Assembly (NCBI RefSeq): GCF_007828045.1
Contig: NZ_VITN01000015.1
Span: forward strand, 110,189-174,188
Direction of reading: 5' to 3'
Length of the DNA stretch: 64,000 bases
Source of the DNA: Nitrospirillum amazonense
GTDB taxonomy: Bacteria > Pseudomonadota > Alphaproteobacteria > Azospirillales > Azospirillaceae
In this document: positions 9,481-17,944 of the stretch, in pieces
Layout: the number at the start of each line of letters is the position of its first letter
Position numbering within the stretch: position 1 is the first letter of the stretch
Program-made: the position numbers and the translations under genes
The notes under the pieces: model-generated
Told to the model about the DNA's origin: nothing
The model's database searches: none
The model's input: only the letters and a program-made list of their open reading frames with translations

Positions 9481-9795
9481 ATGGAAAACCTGCGCTACGA
9501 ACTCAGCACCACCGGGCCTGCCGGCGGCACCCGCGCCGTCGCCCTGGTGGGCGTCGTCGCCTCCGGCAATCTGGAAGTGCTGCTGGAACGGGGGGAGGCG
9601 CCCGACCGGTGCGTCATCGACATCGCCACCCCGGCCCACGGCTTCGCCGCCCTCTGGCAGGCGGTGACGGCGGACTTCGCCGCCCGCATGGCGGCGGGCG
9701 GGCTGCGCATCACAATCAACGACGGCGGCGCGCGGCCGGACACGGTGGCGCTGCGCCTGGCCCAGGGGGTGCGCCTGATGGAGAAGCCGGAATGA
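9481..9795 (+). CDS. mdcC: Malonate decarboxylase acyl carrier protein (delta subunit)
   Basis: Carrier protein of 104 aa that holds the 2'-(5''-phosphoribosyl)-3'-dephospho-CoA prosthetic group. Ser28 in VVASGNLEVLLE corresponds to the family's attachment serine. The ATG at 9481 gives the usual family length; an upstream in-frame GTG at 9463 would add six residues without support. It lies 11 bases after mdcA, and its stop overlaps the mdcD start (ATGA at 9792-9795). Confidence 0.93.
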   Translation: MENLRYELSTTGPAGGTRAVALVGVVASGNLEVLLERGEAPDRCVIDIATPAHGFAALWQAVTADFAARMAAGGLRITINDGGARPDTVALRLAQGVRLMEKPE

Positions 9796-10703
9796 CCAGT
9801 CCCTCCCCCACCCGCCACAGCTGGTATGAGGAGTCGGCCCGGGGCCGCCTGGCCCACCTGCTGGACCCCGGCAGCTTCACCGAATTCCTGGGCCCCGAGC
9901 GGCGGGAGTTCAGCCCGCATCTGGGCCTGTTCAACCTGCCGCACCAGCTGGACGACGGCATCATCGTCGGCAACGGCAAGCTGGATGGCCGGCCCGTTCT
10001 GGCGGCCGCGCAGGAGGGCCGCTTCATGGGCGGCGCCATCGGCGAAGTGCACGGCGCCAAGCTGACCGGGCTGCTGCGTGCCGCCCGCCAGATGAAGCGC
10101 GACGTGGTCATCCTGTTCGACACCGGCGGCGTACGCCTGCAGGAGGCCAACGCCGGCGAGCTGGCCATTTCGGAAATCATCCGCGCCACGCTGGAGACCC
10201 GGGCCGAGGGCGTGCGCGTCATCGGGCTGCTGGGCGGTCGCGCCGGCTGCTACGGCGGCGGCAGCCTGATCGCCGGCTGCTGCTCCGCCCTGGTCATCTC
10301 CGAACAGGGCCGGCTGTCCGTCTCAGGCCCGGAGGTCATCGAGACCAACAAGGGCGTGGAGGAGTTCGATTCCCGCGACCGGGCGCTGGTCTGGCGCACC
10401 ATGGGGGGCAAGCATCGCTATCTGATCGGCGGCGTCGACCTGTTCGTCGATGACGACGTCGCGGCCTTCCGCGCCGGCGCGGTGGCGGCCCTGGAACGGC
10501 CCGCCGCCCTCAACCAGGCGGTGCTGGCGGCCGAGCAGGCGCGGCTGGAACGCCGGCTGGCGCGCTTCGGCGACGCGGCCGATGGCGCCGAGGTCTGGGC
10601 CCGGCTGGGCGTTCCCCATCCCGCCACGGTGCCGGACCTGGACACAAGCGCCTTCCTGACCATCGCGACCAGCAAACGGGAGGGCGCCGATGCGGCCCGT
10701 TGA
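9792..10703 (+). CDS. mdcD: Malonate decarboxylase beta subunit (biotin-independent malonyl-S-ACP decarboxylase)
   Basis: Carboxyltransferase-fold protein of 303 aa that, with MdcE, decarboxylates malonyl-S-ACP to acetyl-S-ACP. Visible family features are ESARGRLAHLLDPGSF at the N-terminus, the crotonase-like core VLAAAQEGRFMGGAIGEVHG, and GGRAGCYGGGSLIAGCCSA forming the oxyanion region. The true start is ATG 9792, overlapping the mdcC stop; the open frame upstream of it runs over mdcC out of phase. It overlaps mdcE by 14 bases. Confidence 0.94.
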   Translation: MTSPSPTRHSWYEESARGRLAHLLDPGSFTEFLGPERREFSPHLGLFNLPHQLDDGIIVGNGKLDGRPVLAAAQEGRFMGGAIGEVHGAKLTGLLRAARQMKRDVVILFDTGGVRLQEANAGELAISEIIRATLETRAEGVRVIGLLGGRAGCYGGGSLIAGCCSALVISEQGRLSVSGPEVIETNKGVEEFDSRDRALVWRTMGGKHRYLIGGVDLFVDDDVAAFRAGAVAALERPAALNQAVLAAEQARLERRLARFGDAADGAEVWARLGVPHPATVPDLDTSAFLTIATSKREGADAAR

Positions 10704-11412
10704 CATCCTTTCCTCGCTTTTCCCGGCCGGTCACCAGGTGACGGAGGCGGGCGGCCTCCTCAGCGGCAACGGCCGGCTTGATCCGCAGATCACGGTGGAT
10801 GTCGTCGGCATCAGCGGCAAGACCTACCCCGGCGTTGACGAGGCCCTGGCGCTGGCCGGCCGCATCCTGTCCATCGCCGACCGGCCGGACCCGGCGCCCC
10901 TGTTGTTCCTGGTCGATTCCGGCAGCCAGCGGATGAGCCGCCGCGATGAGCTGATGGGCCTCAGCGAGACTCTGGCCCACCTGGCCAAGGCGTTGTGGCG
11001 GGCGGAACAGGCGGGCCACCGCACGATCGGGCTGCTGTACGGCGGCAGCGCCGCCGGCGCCTTCATCGCCACCGCCCTCGCCTGCGGATCGCTGGTGGCC
11101 CTGCCCGGCGCCTGGCCCGAGGTCATGGATCTGCCGTCCATGGCGCGCGTGACCAAGCTGTCGCTTGACGTGTTGAAGGAGAAGGCGGCCGGCACCCCCG
11201 TTTTCGCGCCGGGCCTGGACAACCTGTTCGCCACCGGCGCCATCGCGGAGATATGGGACCCGGCGCGGCCGCTGTGCGATCAGTTGAAGGCGCTACTGGC
11301 CGCCACCCGGGATGATGACGGGCGGGCGGGGTGGGGCCTGGAACGAGGCGGCCGGGTGAAGGCAGCCGCGATCGCGCAGGAAGTGCAACGGCTGGCGCTG
11401 GCCCATGGTTGA
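10690..11412 (+). CDS. mdcE: Malonate decarboxylase gamma subunit
   Basis: Second carboxyltransferase-fold subunit of the malonyl-S-ACP decarboxylase, 240 aa, partner of MdcD. Recognised by GISGKTYPGVDEALALAG, LLFLVDSGSQRMSRRDELMG, and the Gly-rich LLYGGSAAGAFIATALACG. The start overlaps the mdcD end by 14 bases and the end overlaps mdcG by 8, as expected for subunits made in fixed ratio. Confidence 0.94.
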   Translation: MRPVDILSSLFPAGHQVTEAGGLLSGNGRLDPQITVDVVGISGKTYPGVDEALALAGRILSIADRPDPAPLLFLVDSGSQRMSRRDELMGLSETLAHLAKALWRAEQAGHRTIGLLYGGSAAGAFIATALACGSLVALPGAWPEVMDLPSMARVTKLSLDVLKEKAAGTPVFAPGLDNLFATGAIAEIWDPARPLCDQLKALLAATRDDDGRAGWGLERGGRVKAAAIAQEVQRLALAHG

Positions 11413-12031
11413 CCCCGCCGCCCTGCGCCGCCACGACCTGGTCCACCTGTCCCCCGAGGCGTGGCGCGGCCAGGTGGCCGGCCTGGTGGAGGAGGTTGCC
11501 GATTGGGCGGATTTGGGCCGTCCAGCCATCTTCCGGCAGCGTGTCTGCGCGGACCCCGATGGCACCGTCCCGCTGGGCCTGCCCTTGCCGCCGGGCATGG
11601 GGCGCAAGCGGCTGACCCTGTCCTGTCCGCCCGCCGCCGTGGCCCGGGTGGCGCCGCCACCGCTGCTGCGCGACGCCCGGTCTTCGGCACCCGCCGCCTG
11701 GCGGCCGGTGATCGAGGCCTTGCTCAGCGAAGATCCGTCCTGGCGCTGTTTTGGCAGCCTGGCGTGGCAGCACCTGACCGGCCTGCCCTATCTGACCGAT
11801 GCGTCCGACCTGGACCTGCTGATCGCGTGCGCCAGCGGCGCGGACGCGGCCCGGATCACGGCGGTGCTGGGCGGCATCGCGGCCTGGGCCCCCATGCGCC
11901 TGGACGCGGAACTGGTATCCGGGGATGGCGCCGCCGTGCAATGGCGGGAGTGGCTGTCGGACGCCCCGCACCTGCTGGCCAAGACCCGATCCGGGCCGGC
12001 CCTGGTCGCCCGGGAGGCGCTGTTCCCATGA
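11405..12031 (+). CDS. mdcG: Malonate decarboxylase holo-ACP synthase (phosphoribosyl-dephospho-CoA transferase)
   Basis: Nucleotidyltransferase of 208 aa that attaches the phosphoribosyl-dephospho-CoA group to MdcC. The N-terminus RRHDLVHLSPEAW is typical of MdcG. The metal-binding acidic motif is in YLTDASDLDLLI (DxD), followed by the family's second acidic segment MRLDAELV. It overlaps mdcE upstream by 8 bases and mdcB downstream by 4 (ATGA at 12028-12031). Confidence 0.9.
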   Translation: MVDPAALRRHDLVHLSPEAWRGQVAGLVEEVADWADLGRPAIFRQRVCADPDGTVPLGLPLPPGMGRKRLTLSCPPAAVARVAPPPLLRDARSSAPAAWRPVIEALLSEDPSWRCFGSLAWQHLTGLPYLTDASDLDLLIACASGADAARITAVLGGIAAWAPMRLDAELVSGDGAAVQWREWLSDAPHLLAKTRSGPALVAREALFP

Positions 12032-12897
12032 CGATGCCGCAGACAGCACCGGCCCGGCCGGCCTCCCCCATCCTGCACCCTGAACACCGCACCAGCCCGG
12101 ACTGGATCGGCGGGCAGGCGGCGCGGGCCCTGATCCTGGAAGTGGAGACCTGGCCCAAACCCGGCCTGGTCAGCCATATCGACACCGGCGCGCACCGGGA
12201 CATGGATGCGGCCCTATTGCGCCTCAGCGCCCGGACGCTGGAGCCGTACTTCGTCGCCTTGGCCGAGGCCGGTGCCGCCGACGCCGGCATGGCCCGCCTG
12301 CGCCTGATCGGGCTGGAGGCGGAGGCGGCGATGCGCCAGGCCACCGGTAATGTGAACACCCATCGCGGGGCCATTTTCGGCCTGGGCCTGCTGGCGGCGG
12401 CGGCGGGGTTGGCCGGGGCCTGCGACTGGCGACAAACCCTGGGAACCCTGGTCGCCGCGCGCTGGGGCCGCGAAATCACCGCCACACCGCAGGAAACCGC
12501 CAGCCATGGCGGCATCGTGGCGCGCCGCTATCGCGCCGGCGGCGCCAGGGAAGAGGCGGCCGCCGGCATGCCGTCCGTTTATGATGTCGCGCGCCCGGCC
12601 CTGCGCGAGGCGCGCCGCCTGGCGGCGGGTGATGAGGAGGCCGCGCGCGTCCATGCCTGCATGGCGCTGATCGCCACTGTGGAGGACAGCAACCTGCTGT
12701 ATCGCGGCGGTGTCGACGGGCTGGCCTTCGCGCGGGCGGCGGCCCAGCGCTTCCTGCGCGACGGCGGCGTCGGATGCCGGCACTGGCGCTGGGCGGCCAA
12801 GGCCATCCATGACGACTTCGTCGCCCGCAATCTCAGCCCCGGCGGCTGCGCCGACCTGCTGGCCATGGCGCTGTTCACCGAGGCGCTGGAATCATGA
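12028..12897 (+). CDS. mdcB: Triphosphoribosyl-dephospho-CoA synthase
   Basis: Makes the prosthetic-group precursor from ATP and dephospho-CoA; 289 aa, CitG/MdcB family. Key stretches are EVETWPKPGLVSHIDTGAHRD-like (here EVETWPKPGLVSHIDTG), NVNTHRGAIFGLGLL, and AxVEDSNLLYRGG-like TVEDSNLLYRGGVDGL. I chose ATG 12028, overlapping the mdcG stop; the frame is open further upstream but out of phase with mdcG. The next gene starts in its last four bases. Confidence 0.93.
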   Translation: MTMPQTAPARPASPILHPEHRTSPDWIGGQAARALILEVETWPKPGLVSHIDTGAHRDMDAALLRLSARTLEPYFVALAEAGAADAGMARLRLIGLEAEAAMRQATGNVNTHRGAIFGLGLLAAAAGLAGACDWRQTLGTLVAARWGREITATPQETASHGGIVARRYRAGGAREEAAAGMPSVYDVARPALREARRLAAGDEEAARVHACMALIATVEDSNLLYRGGVDGLAFARAAAQRFLRDGGVGCRHWRWAAKAIHDDFVARNLSPGGCADLLAMALFTEALES

Positions 12898-13844
12898 GCC
12901 TGGCCCTGCTCTGCTCCGGCCAGGGCCGGCAGGATCGCGGCACCTTCGCCTTGCTGGCGTATGAGCCGGCGGCGCGTCCCATCCTGGATGCCGCCACCCG
13001 TCTGCTGGGCGCGCATCCCGCCGAGTTCTGCCGGACGGCACCGGAGGAGGCGCTGCACGCCAACCGGGAGGGGCAACTGCTGTGCGTGGCCCGCGCCCTG
13101 GCCGCCGCGGCCGCCCTGTTCCCGGACGGGGCGCCACCGGAGACCATCGTCGCGGGGTACAGCGTGGGCGAAATGGCGGCCTGGGGCATCGCCGGCGTGT
13201 GGCCGCCCGCCGACACCCTGGCGCTGGTTGACCGGCGGGCGCAGGCAATGGACTTGGCCGGCGGACCGGACGACCAGCTTGCCCATGTGCGGGGATTGGC
13301 GCGCGAAACGGTGGAGCGGCTGGCCCGGCGGTTCGACTGCGCCATCGCCATCGTCAACCCCGGCCGGTTGTTCATCGTCGGCGGAACCCGGGCGGCGACG
13401 GAGGCCTTCTGCGCCGCCGCCTTGGACGCCGGTGCCGCGCGCGCCGGCCCGATGAGCGTGCGCGTCGCCTCGCACACGCCGCGCCTGGCCGGCGCGGTGG
13501 CACCCTTCGCCGCGGCTCTGGCGGCGACACCCACCCAAGCCCCCGCCCTGCGCCTGATGACCGCCAGCGGCGCCACGCTGGTGACGCGGCCGGGCCAGGC
13601 GCTGGCCGGGTTGGCCGCGCAGCTGGCCGAAACCATAGACTGGGCGGCCGTGCTGGAGGCCCTGGCCGAACGCGGCGTGACCACGGTTCTGGAACTGGGG
13701 CCCGGCCGCGCCCTGGCGGACATGGCGGCGGCGGCCCTGCCCACCGCCGACGTGCGGGCTTTGGATGATTTCCATGGCCTGGCAGGCGCGCGGGCGTGGC
13801 TGAAGGGTCACCTGGGCCCATGTACGTCCGGCGTCGGGGAATGA
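12894..13844 (+). CDS. mdcH: Malonate decarboxylase malonyltransferase subunit (epsilon)
   Basis: Acyltransferase of 316 aa that loads malonyl groups from malonyl-CoA onto the carrier to start the catalytic cycle. The FabD-like nucleophile elbow is GYSVGEMA (Ser near residue 90), and the catalytic His sits in RVASHTPRLAGAV. The N-terminus LALLCSGQGRQ matches the GQG oxyanion motif of malonyl-CoA:ACP transferases. It is the last gene of the mdc operon and overlaps mdcB by 4 bases. Confidence 0.9.
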   Translation: MSLALLCSGQGRQDRGTFALLAYEPAARPILDAATRLLGAHPAEFCRTAPEEALHANREGQLLCVARALAAAAALFPDGAPPETIVAGYSVGEMAAWGIAGVWPPADTLALVDRRAQAMDLAGGPDDQLAHVRGLARETVERLARRFDCAIAIVNPGRLFIVGGTRAATEAFCAAALDAGAARAGPMSVRVASHTPRLAGAVAPFAAALAATPTQAPALRLMTASGATLVTRPGQALAGLAAQLAETIDWAAVLEALAERGVTTVLELGPGRALADMAAAALPTADVRALDDFHGLAGARAWLKGHLGPCTSGVGE

Positions 13845-13869
13845 TAAGTCTCCATGATTCAGCGACCGC

Positions 13870-13889
13870 GCCGGGCTCTTGCGCCCGGC
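13870..13889 (+). terminator. Short hairpin after mdcH
   Basis: Seven-bp inverted repeat GCCGGGC / GCCCGGC with loop TCTTGC between mdcH and the nitroreductase gene. No U-tract, so it may be an attenuator or chance. Confidence 0.3.
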
Positions 13890-13913
13890 CATTGAATGGA
13901 GGCTTTCCCGGAC

Positions 13914-14510
13914 ATGACGACGGACGTACCTGAGCGCATCGCCGACCACCCCATCGACCCCGACATCCTGGCGCGCTGGTCGCCCCGCGCCTTCGACGGG
14001 TCCACGCTGGACGACGCGACGCTGGCCACCCTGTTCGAGGCGGCGCGCTGGGCGCCGTCGGCCTTCAACGCCCAGCCCTGGCGCTTCGTTTACGCCCACC
14101 GCGACACCCCGGAATGGGAGGCGCTGCTGTCCGCCCTGGTACCGCGCAACGCCGCCTGGGTGCAGCACGCCTCCGTCCTGCTGTTCGTCCTGTCCGATAC
14201 CCTGTTCCTGGCGCCCGGCCAGACCGAACCGGTGCCGGCCACGACCAACAGCTTCGATGCCGGTGCCGCCTGGGCCCTTCTGGCCCTGCAGGCGCAGAAG
14301 CTGGGACTGCACACCCACGCCATGGCAGGCTTCGACCGCGCGCGCGCCACCGAGGTGACCGGGGCCGGCGATCGCTTCCGCGTCGAGGCGGCCGTGGCCA
14401 TCGGCCGCAAGGGCGATCCGGCCACCTTGCCGGAACCGCTGCGCGCCCGTGAATTCCCCAGCCCTCGCCGTCCCCTGTCCGAAACCGTCCATCGGGGCCG
14501 CCTGCCCTGA
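13914..14510 (+). CDS. Nitroreductase family protein
   Basis: FMN-dependent NAD(P)H oxidoreductase-like protein, 198 aa. The N-terminal family motif is RWSPRAFDGSTLDD, followed by LFEAARWAPSAFNAQPWRF (FMN-binding S-x-x-N-x-Q-PW) and a Gly-rich C-terminal half. I chose ATG 13914, with GGAGG at 13898-13902; an upstream ATG at 13896 overlaps that Shine-Dalgarno. The physiological acceptor is unknown; quinones or nitroaromatics are typical. It is monocistronic as far as can be seen and ends before a long hairpin. Confidence 0.85.
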   Translation: MTTDVPERIADHPIDPDILARWSPRAFDGSTLDDATLATLFEAARWAPSAFNAQPWRFVYAHRDTPEWEALLSALVPRNAAWVQHASVLLFVLSDTLFLAPGQTEPVPATTNSFDAGAAWALLALQAQKLGLHTHAMAGFDRARATEVTGAGDRFRVEAAVAIGRKGDPATLPEPLRAREFPSPRRPLSETVHRGRLP

Positions 14511-14516
14511 CCGCCG

Positions 14517-14549
14517 GGGAAGCGGCCGGCGCCACCGCCGCCGCTTCCC
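14517..14549 (+). terminator. Hairpin after nitroreductase gene
   Basis: Perfect 9-bp inverted repeat GGGAAGCGG / CCGCTTCCC, 6 bases after the stop, with a 15-base GC-rich loop. No U-tract. Confidence 0.5.
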
Positions 14550-14678
14550 ACCCGCGCTTCCCATTCCCCGCGAGCAAGTGCCCAGGCGCCCCTGATCAAG
14601 ATCAGCGGGCGGCATTTGATATGCTGCACCGCAACGCATAGGCCGTGACCACCCAGGCTGGCCGATAAAAAATGCGAC

Positions 14679-14718
14679 GGGCAGTTGGGTCCCTGCGGAC
14701 CCTGGGCAGTTGGGTCCC
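14679..14718 (+). repeat. 15-bp direct repeat with hairpins in MFS leader
   Basis: GGGCAGTTGGGTCCC occurs perfectly twice, at 14679-14693 and 14704-14718. Each copy's GGGTCC is followed by a complementary GGACCC or GGGCCC, so two consecutive small hairpins can form 50-90 bases before the MFS start. A role in expression is possible but unproven. Confidence 0.6.
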
Positions 14719-14771
14719 ACCGGGCCCTGACGGTGCCGATGCCGGCACCCTTCATAGAGGGGAATAGCGCC

Positions 14772-16037
14772 ATGACCGTCCTCGACCCCGTGGCGGAGCC
14801 TGTTCCGGCCGCGCGCATGACGCCGGCCCAGGCCCGTGTCCTGTTCGCCGCCACCACGGGCAATTTCATGAGCGCCACGCCGGTGCTGTACACCGTGTTC
14901 GGCATGGTGCTGATCCCCATTTCCCAGGAATTCGGCTGGCCCCGGGCGCAGGTCTCGGGCGTGCTGGGCCTGGCAGCGCTGTGCGCGGCGGCGATGGCGT
15001 TTGCTACCGGGCCGCTGATCGACCGCTACGGCCCGCGCCGCCTGATCCTGATGGGCAGCCTGTCGTTCGCGGTGGCGCTGGGCCTGTTCTCCTTGGCGCC
15101 GGCCCGGGTGCTGCCGTTCTACGGCCTGTTCCTGCTGGCCGATATCGCCGCCGCCTTCGCCTCGCCCATGACCTACAGCAAGGCGGTGTCGGGCTGGTTC
15201 GACCGGGGGCGTGGGGCGGCGCTGGGCTTCGCCGGCGGGGTGGGCAATGGCCTGGGCGCCACGGTCATCCCCATCATCGGCGGCCTGCTGTTGTCGCGTT
15301 TCGACTGGCGGGTGACCTATCAGGGCATGGCGCTGATGGTGGGGGCCGTCGGTTTCCCCATCCTGCTACGGTATTTGCGCGATCCGCCGCCCGGCGGCGT
15401 ACGGGACGCGGGGCCCGCGCGGGCGGAGAAAGTGACGGCCCCGGCCAAGGACCTGAGCCTGCGCCAGGCGGTCCGCACCCGCGCCTTCTGGATCATGGCG
15501 CTGGCCATCGGCCTGTGCGCGGCCTGCATGACGGCGATGTTCACCAACGTCGTGCCGGTGCTGACGGAGCGGGGCTTCGCCCTTGCCGACGGGGTGACGG
15601 TGGTGACCGTCTTCGCCCTGGTGTGCGCCGTGGCGCAATGGCTGATGGGCCTGGTGCTGGACCGCATCGCCACGCCCCTGATCCTGGTGCCCTTCTACCT
15701 GCTGGGCCTGGGCGGCCTGCTGCTGCTGCAATACGGGCCCAGCATGCCGTGGCTGGTGGCGGCCGGTGTCATGATGGGCTTGGGCCTGGGCGCGGAGTAC
15801 AGCGCCTTGCCCTTTCTGGTGTCGCGCTATTTCGGTTTCCGCAGCTATGGCGCCATCGCCGGGGTGCTGTACGGCGGCATCAATGTCGGCATGGGGCTGA
15901 TCCCCTTCGCCATGAACGCCATCTTCGACGCCTACCGGTCCTACGACCCGGCGCTGCACCTCATCCAGGGCCTGATGCTGGCGGCCACCACCGCCTTCCT
16001 GTTCCTGCCGGCGCATGACAAGCCGCTGGCGGACTGA
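14772..16037 (+). CDS. MFS transporter (monocarboxylate/oxalate-formate antiporter-like)
   Basis: Twelve-helix major facilitator protein, 421 aa. Segment 1 begins at LFAATTGNFMSATPVLYTVFG. The loop 2-3 signature is GPLIDRYGPRRLILMG, and a central cytoplasmic loop (about 190-215) precedes helix 7. The N-terminus (ISQEFGWPRAQVSGVL) is typical of the OFA/MCT-like branch that carries organic anions. I chose ATG 14772, preceded by GAGGGG; an upstream in-frame ATG at 14685 would add a poor-quality extension through the direct repeats. It is flanked by hairpins and appears to be its own unit. A second MFS protein of the same type lies at 24138-25418. Substrate unknown. Confidence 0.8.
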   Translation: MTVLDPVAEPVPAARMTPAQARVLFAATTGNFMSATPVLYTVFGMVLIPISQEFGWPRAQVSGVLGLAALCAAAMAFATGPLIDRYGPRRLILMGSLSFAVALGLFSLAPARVLPFYGLFLLADIAAAFASPMTYSKAVSGWFDRGRGAALGFAGGVGNGLGATVIPIIGGLLLSRFDWRVTYQGMALMVGAVGFPILLRYLRDPPPGGVRDAGPARAEKVTAPAKDLSLRQAVRTRAFWIMALAIGLCAACMTAMFTNVVPVLTERGFALADGVTVVTVFALVCAVAQWLMGLVLDRIATPLILVPFYLLGLGGLLLLQYGPSMPWLVAAGVMMGLGLGAEYSALPFLVSRYFGFRSYGAIAGVLYGGINVGMGLIPFAMNAIFDAYRSYDPALHLIQGLMLAATTAFLFLPAHDKPLAD

Positions 16038-16071
16038 GCCGGCCCATCCCTGTTCATACCCCCCATCCATG

Positions 16072-16102
16072 AAAAAAGGCGGGAAGCGATCCCGCCTTTT
16101 TC
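16072..16102. terminator. Bidirectional intrinsic terminator
   Basis: Stem AAAAAAGGCGGGA / TCCCGCCTTTTT with loop AGCGA lies between the converging MFS and wrbA genes. It has an A-run on the left and a T-run on the right, so it can stop transcription in both directions. Confidence 0.9.
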
Positions 16103-16118
16103 CGTTCCGGCACGCGCC

Positions 16119-16721
16119 TCAGCCGAACAGCTTGGCTGCCAGCTTGGCGACATGGGCGCCCTGGAAGCTGGCGATGCCCAGCTCGGCTTCCGACGGCTGG
16201 CGGGAACCATCGCTGGCCGACAGCGTGGTGGCGCCGTAGGGCGTGCCGCCCTGCACCGCGCCCAGCTCACCCAGGCGGGGCTCGGCATAGGGCACGCCCA
16301 CCACCACCATGCCGTGGTGCAGCAGGCTGGTGTGGAAGGACAGGATCGTGCTTTCCTGGCCGCCGTGCTGGGTGGCGGTGGAGGCGAAGACGCTGCCGAT
16401 CTTGCCGATCAGCTTGCCCTGGGCCCACAGGCCGCCCGTCTGGTCCAGGAAATTGCGCATCTGGGCCGCCATCATGCCGAAGCGGGTGGGCGTGCCGAAA
16501 ATGATGGCGTCATAGTCCGCCAGCTCTTCCGGGGCGGCGATCGGCGCCTCCTGGTCCAGCTTGGCATAGGCCTTCTCCGCCACGTCGCGCGGCATCAGTT
16601 CCGGCACGCGCTTCACCACCACCTCGGCGCCGGCCACGGACTTGGCGCCGTCGGCCACGGCATAGGCCATCTTCTCGATATGGCCCCAGGTGGAATAGTA
16701 AAGAACAAGGATCTTCGCCAT
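16119..16721 (-). CDS. wrbA: NAD(P)H:quinone oxidoreductase, WrbA type
   Basis: Flavodoxin-like FMN protein of 200 aa that reduces quinones by two electrons and protects against redox cycling. It matches WrbA throughout: [19 protein letters not shown] (FMN phosphate loop), [19 protein letters not shown] (FMN isoalloxazine loop), [19 protein letters not shown], and [20 protein letters not shown]. Length is usual. It is a single gene ending at a bidirectional terminator and diverging from the dioxygenase gene at 16937. Confidence 0.95.
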   Translation of the reverse strand: MAKILVLYYSTWGHIEKMAYAVADGAKSVAGAEVVVKRVPELMPRDVAEKAYAKLDQEAPIAAPEELADYDAIIFGTPTRFGMMAAQMRNFLDQTGGLWAQGKLIGKIGSVFASTATQHGGQESTILSFHTSLLHHGMVVVGVPYAEPRLGELGAVQGGTPYGATTLSASDGSRQPSEAELGIASFQGAHVAKLAAKLFG

Positions 16722-16936
16722 CGTCAGTCTCCAGGCGGGTTATGGGTGGCCGGCATATGCCATGGGCCCCGTGGCCCGCCAAGGCACGGGCCGCCTGAGG
16801 CAAGTCCCCGGGCAGTTCTGGACAAGACGGGCCGGATGGCCTTCCCTACCCTCACACTCGCGACGGACCTGGTGTCGTGGATGCTGGGACATCCCCATCG
16901 GACGGTCCGCGAGACAGGAGTAGTGAGGAGAGGTTA

Positions 16937-17794
16937 GTGGAAACCCTCGAAGCCCTGCGCACGCGCCCCCTGAAGCCCGGTTTCGGCGCGGAAATTCTGG
17001 ACGTGGATCTGAAAACGGCATCGCCGGAGGAAGTGGGCCAGGTGGTGGACGCCTTCCACCGCCACGGCGCCATCCTGCTGCGCGGCCAGGATTTGGACCC
17101 CGCCGGCCTGAAGGCCTTCCTGGGCCGCTTCGGCCCCCTGGAGGGCCACACCCAGAAGCAGTTCACCCTGCCCGACCACCCCGAGGTCTACATCCTGTCC
17201 AACAAGGTGGTGGACGGTAAGCCCATCGGCGCCCACAACGACGGCGTGGGCTGGCACACCGACTATTCGTACAAGGCAGAGCCGGTGATGTGCACCATGC
17301 TGTACGCGGTGGAGGTGCCGGCCGAGGGGTCGGACACCCTGCTGGCCGATCTGTGCGCCGCCTACGACGCCCTGCCCGAGGAGCGGCGGGCCCAGCTGGA
17401 CGGGCTGCGGCTGCACCACAGCTACGAATACTTCATGACCAGCCGCCAGTACCTGCGGGTGGACCAATTGAGCCCGGAACTGAAGGCGGAGAACCCGGAC
17501 GTCGTCCACCCCCTGATCCGCACCCACCCCGCCGACGGGCGCAAGGCCCTGTGGGTCAGCACCGGCACGGTGAAGGAGGTGGTGGGCATGCCCAACCCGC
17601 AGGGGCTGGAACTACTGGACGAGCTGGTGGAATTCGTGACCCAGGACCGCTTCGTCCATGCCCACAAATGGCGGGTGGGCGACATCCTCATCTGGGACAA
17701 CCGCTGCACCCTGCATACCGGCACCCTGTACGACGACAAGAAGTACACCCGCCTGATGCACCGCATGTGGGTGAAGGGCGACCGGCCTTTCTAA
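16937..17794 (+). CDS. TauD/TfdA-family Fe(II)/2-oxoglutarate dioxygenase
   Basis: Soluble oxygenase of 285 aa that couples 2-oxoglutarate decarboxylation to oxidation of an organic acid. The iron site is visible as H-x-D in GWHTDYSYKAEP and the distal His in NRCTLHTGTLYDD, with the 2-oxoglutarate Arg in RLMHRMWVKGDRP. It resembles TfdA (2,4-D dioxygenase) more than TauD in DVDLKTASPEEV and GAILLRGQDLD. I chose GTG 16937 because GGAG/AGG lies just upstream; an ATG at 16877 would add 20 hydrophilic residues. The following SDR gene is 150 bases downstream on the same strand. Substrate unknown; an aryloxy or sulfonated acid is plausible. Confidence 0.85.
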   Translation: METLEALRTRPLKPGFGAEILDVDLKTASPEEVGQVVDAFHRHGAILLRGQDLDPAGLKAFLGRFGPLEGHTQKQFTLPDHPEVYILSNKVVDGKPIGAHNDGVGWHTDYSYKAEPVMCTMLYAVEVPAEGSDTLLADLCAAYDALPEERRAQLDGLRLHHSYEYFMTSRQYLRVDQLSPELKAENPDVVHPLIRTHPADGRKALWVSTGTVKEVVGMPNPQGLELLDELVEFVTQDRFVHAHKWRVGDILIWDNRCTLHTGTLYDDKKYTRLMHRMWVKGDRPF

Positions 17795-17944
17795 ATTGCT
17801 CCATAGCCTTGGCTATCCTCGTTCCGCCCTGCGGTGCTCACTCCCGGGCTGACGGTCGCCGGCCTGCGGTTCAGTATGATGCGATCTCCGACGACTGGCC
17901 GTGGGCAGGATCCCACGGCCACTTTTTTACCGAAGGGGCGTTTG

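Noticed and set aside
12579..14720. Open frame of about 713 codons on the minus strand
   Set aside because: It runs opposite mdcB, mdcH and the nitroreductase, all of which have intact motifs.
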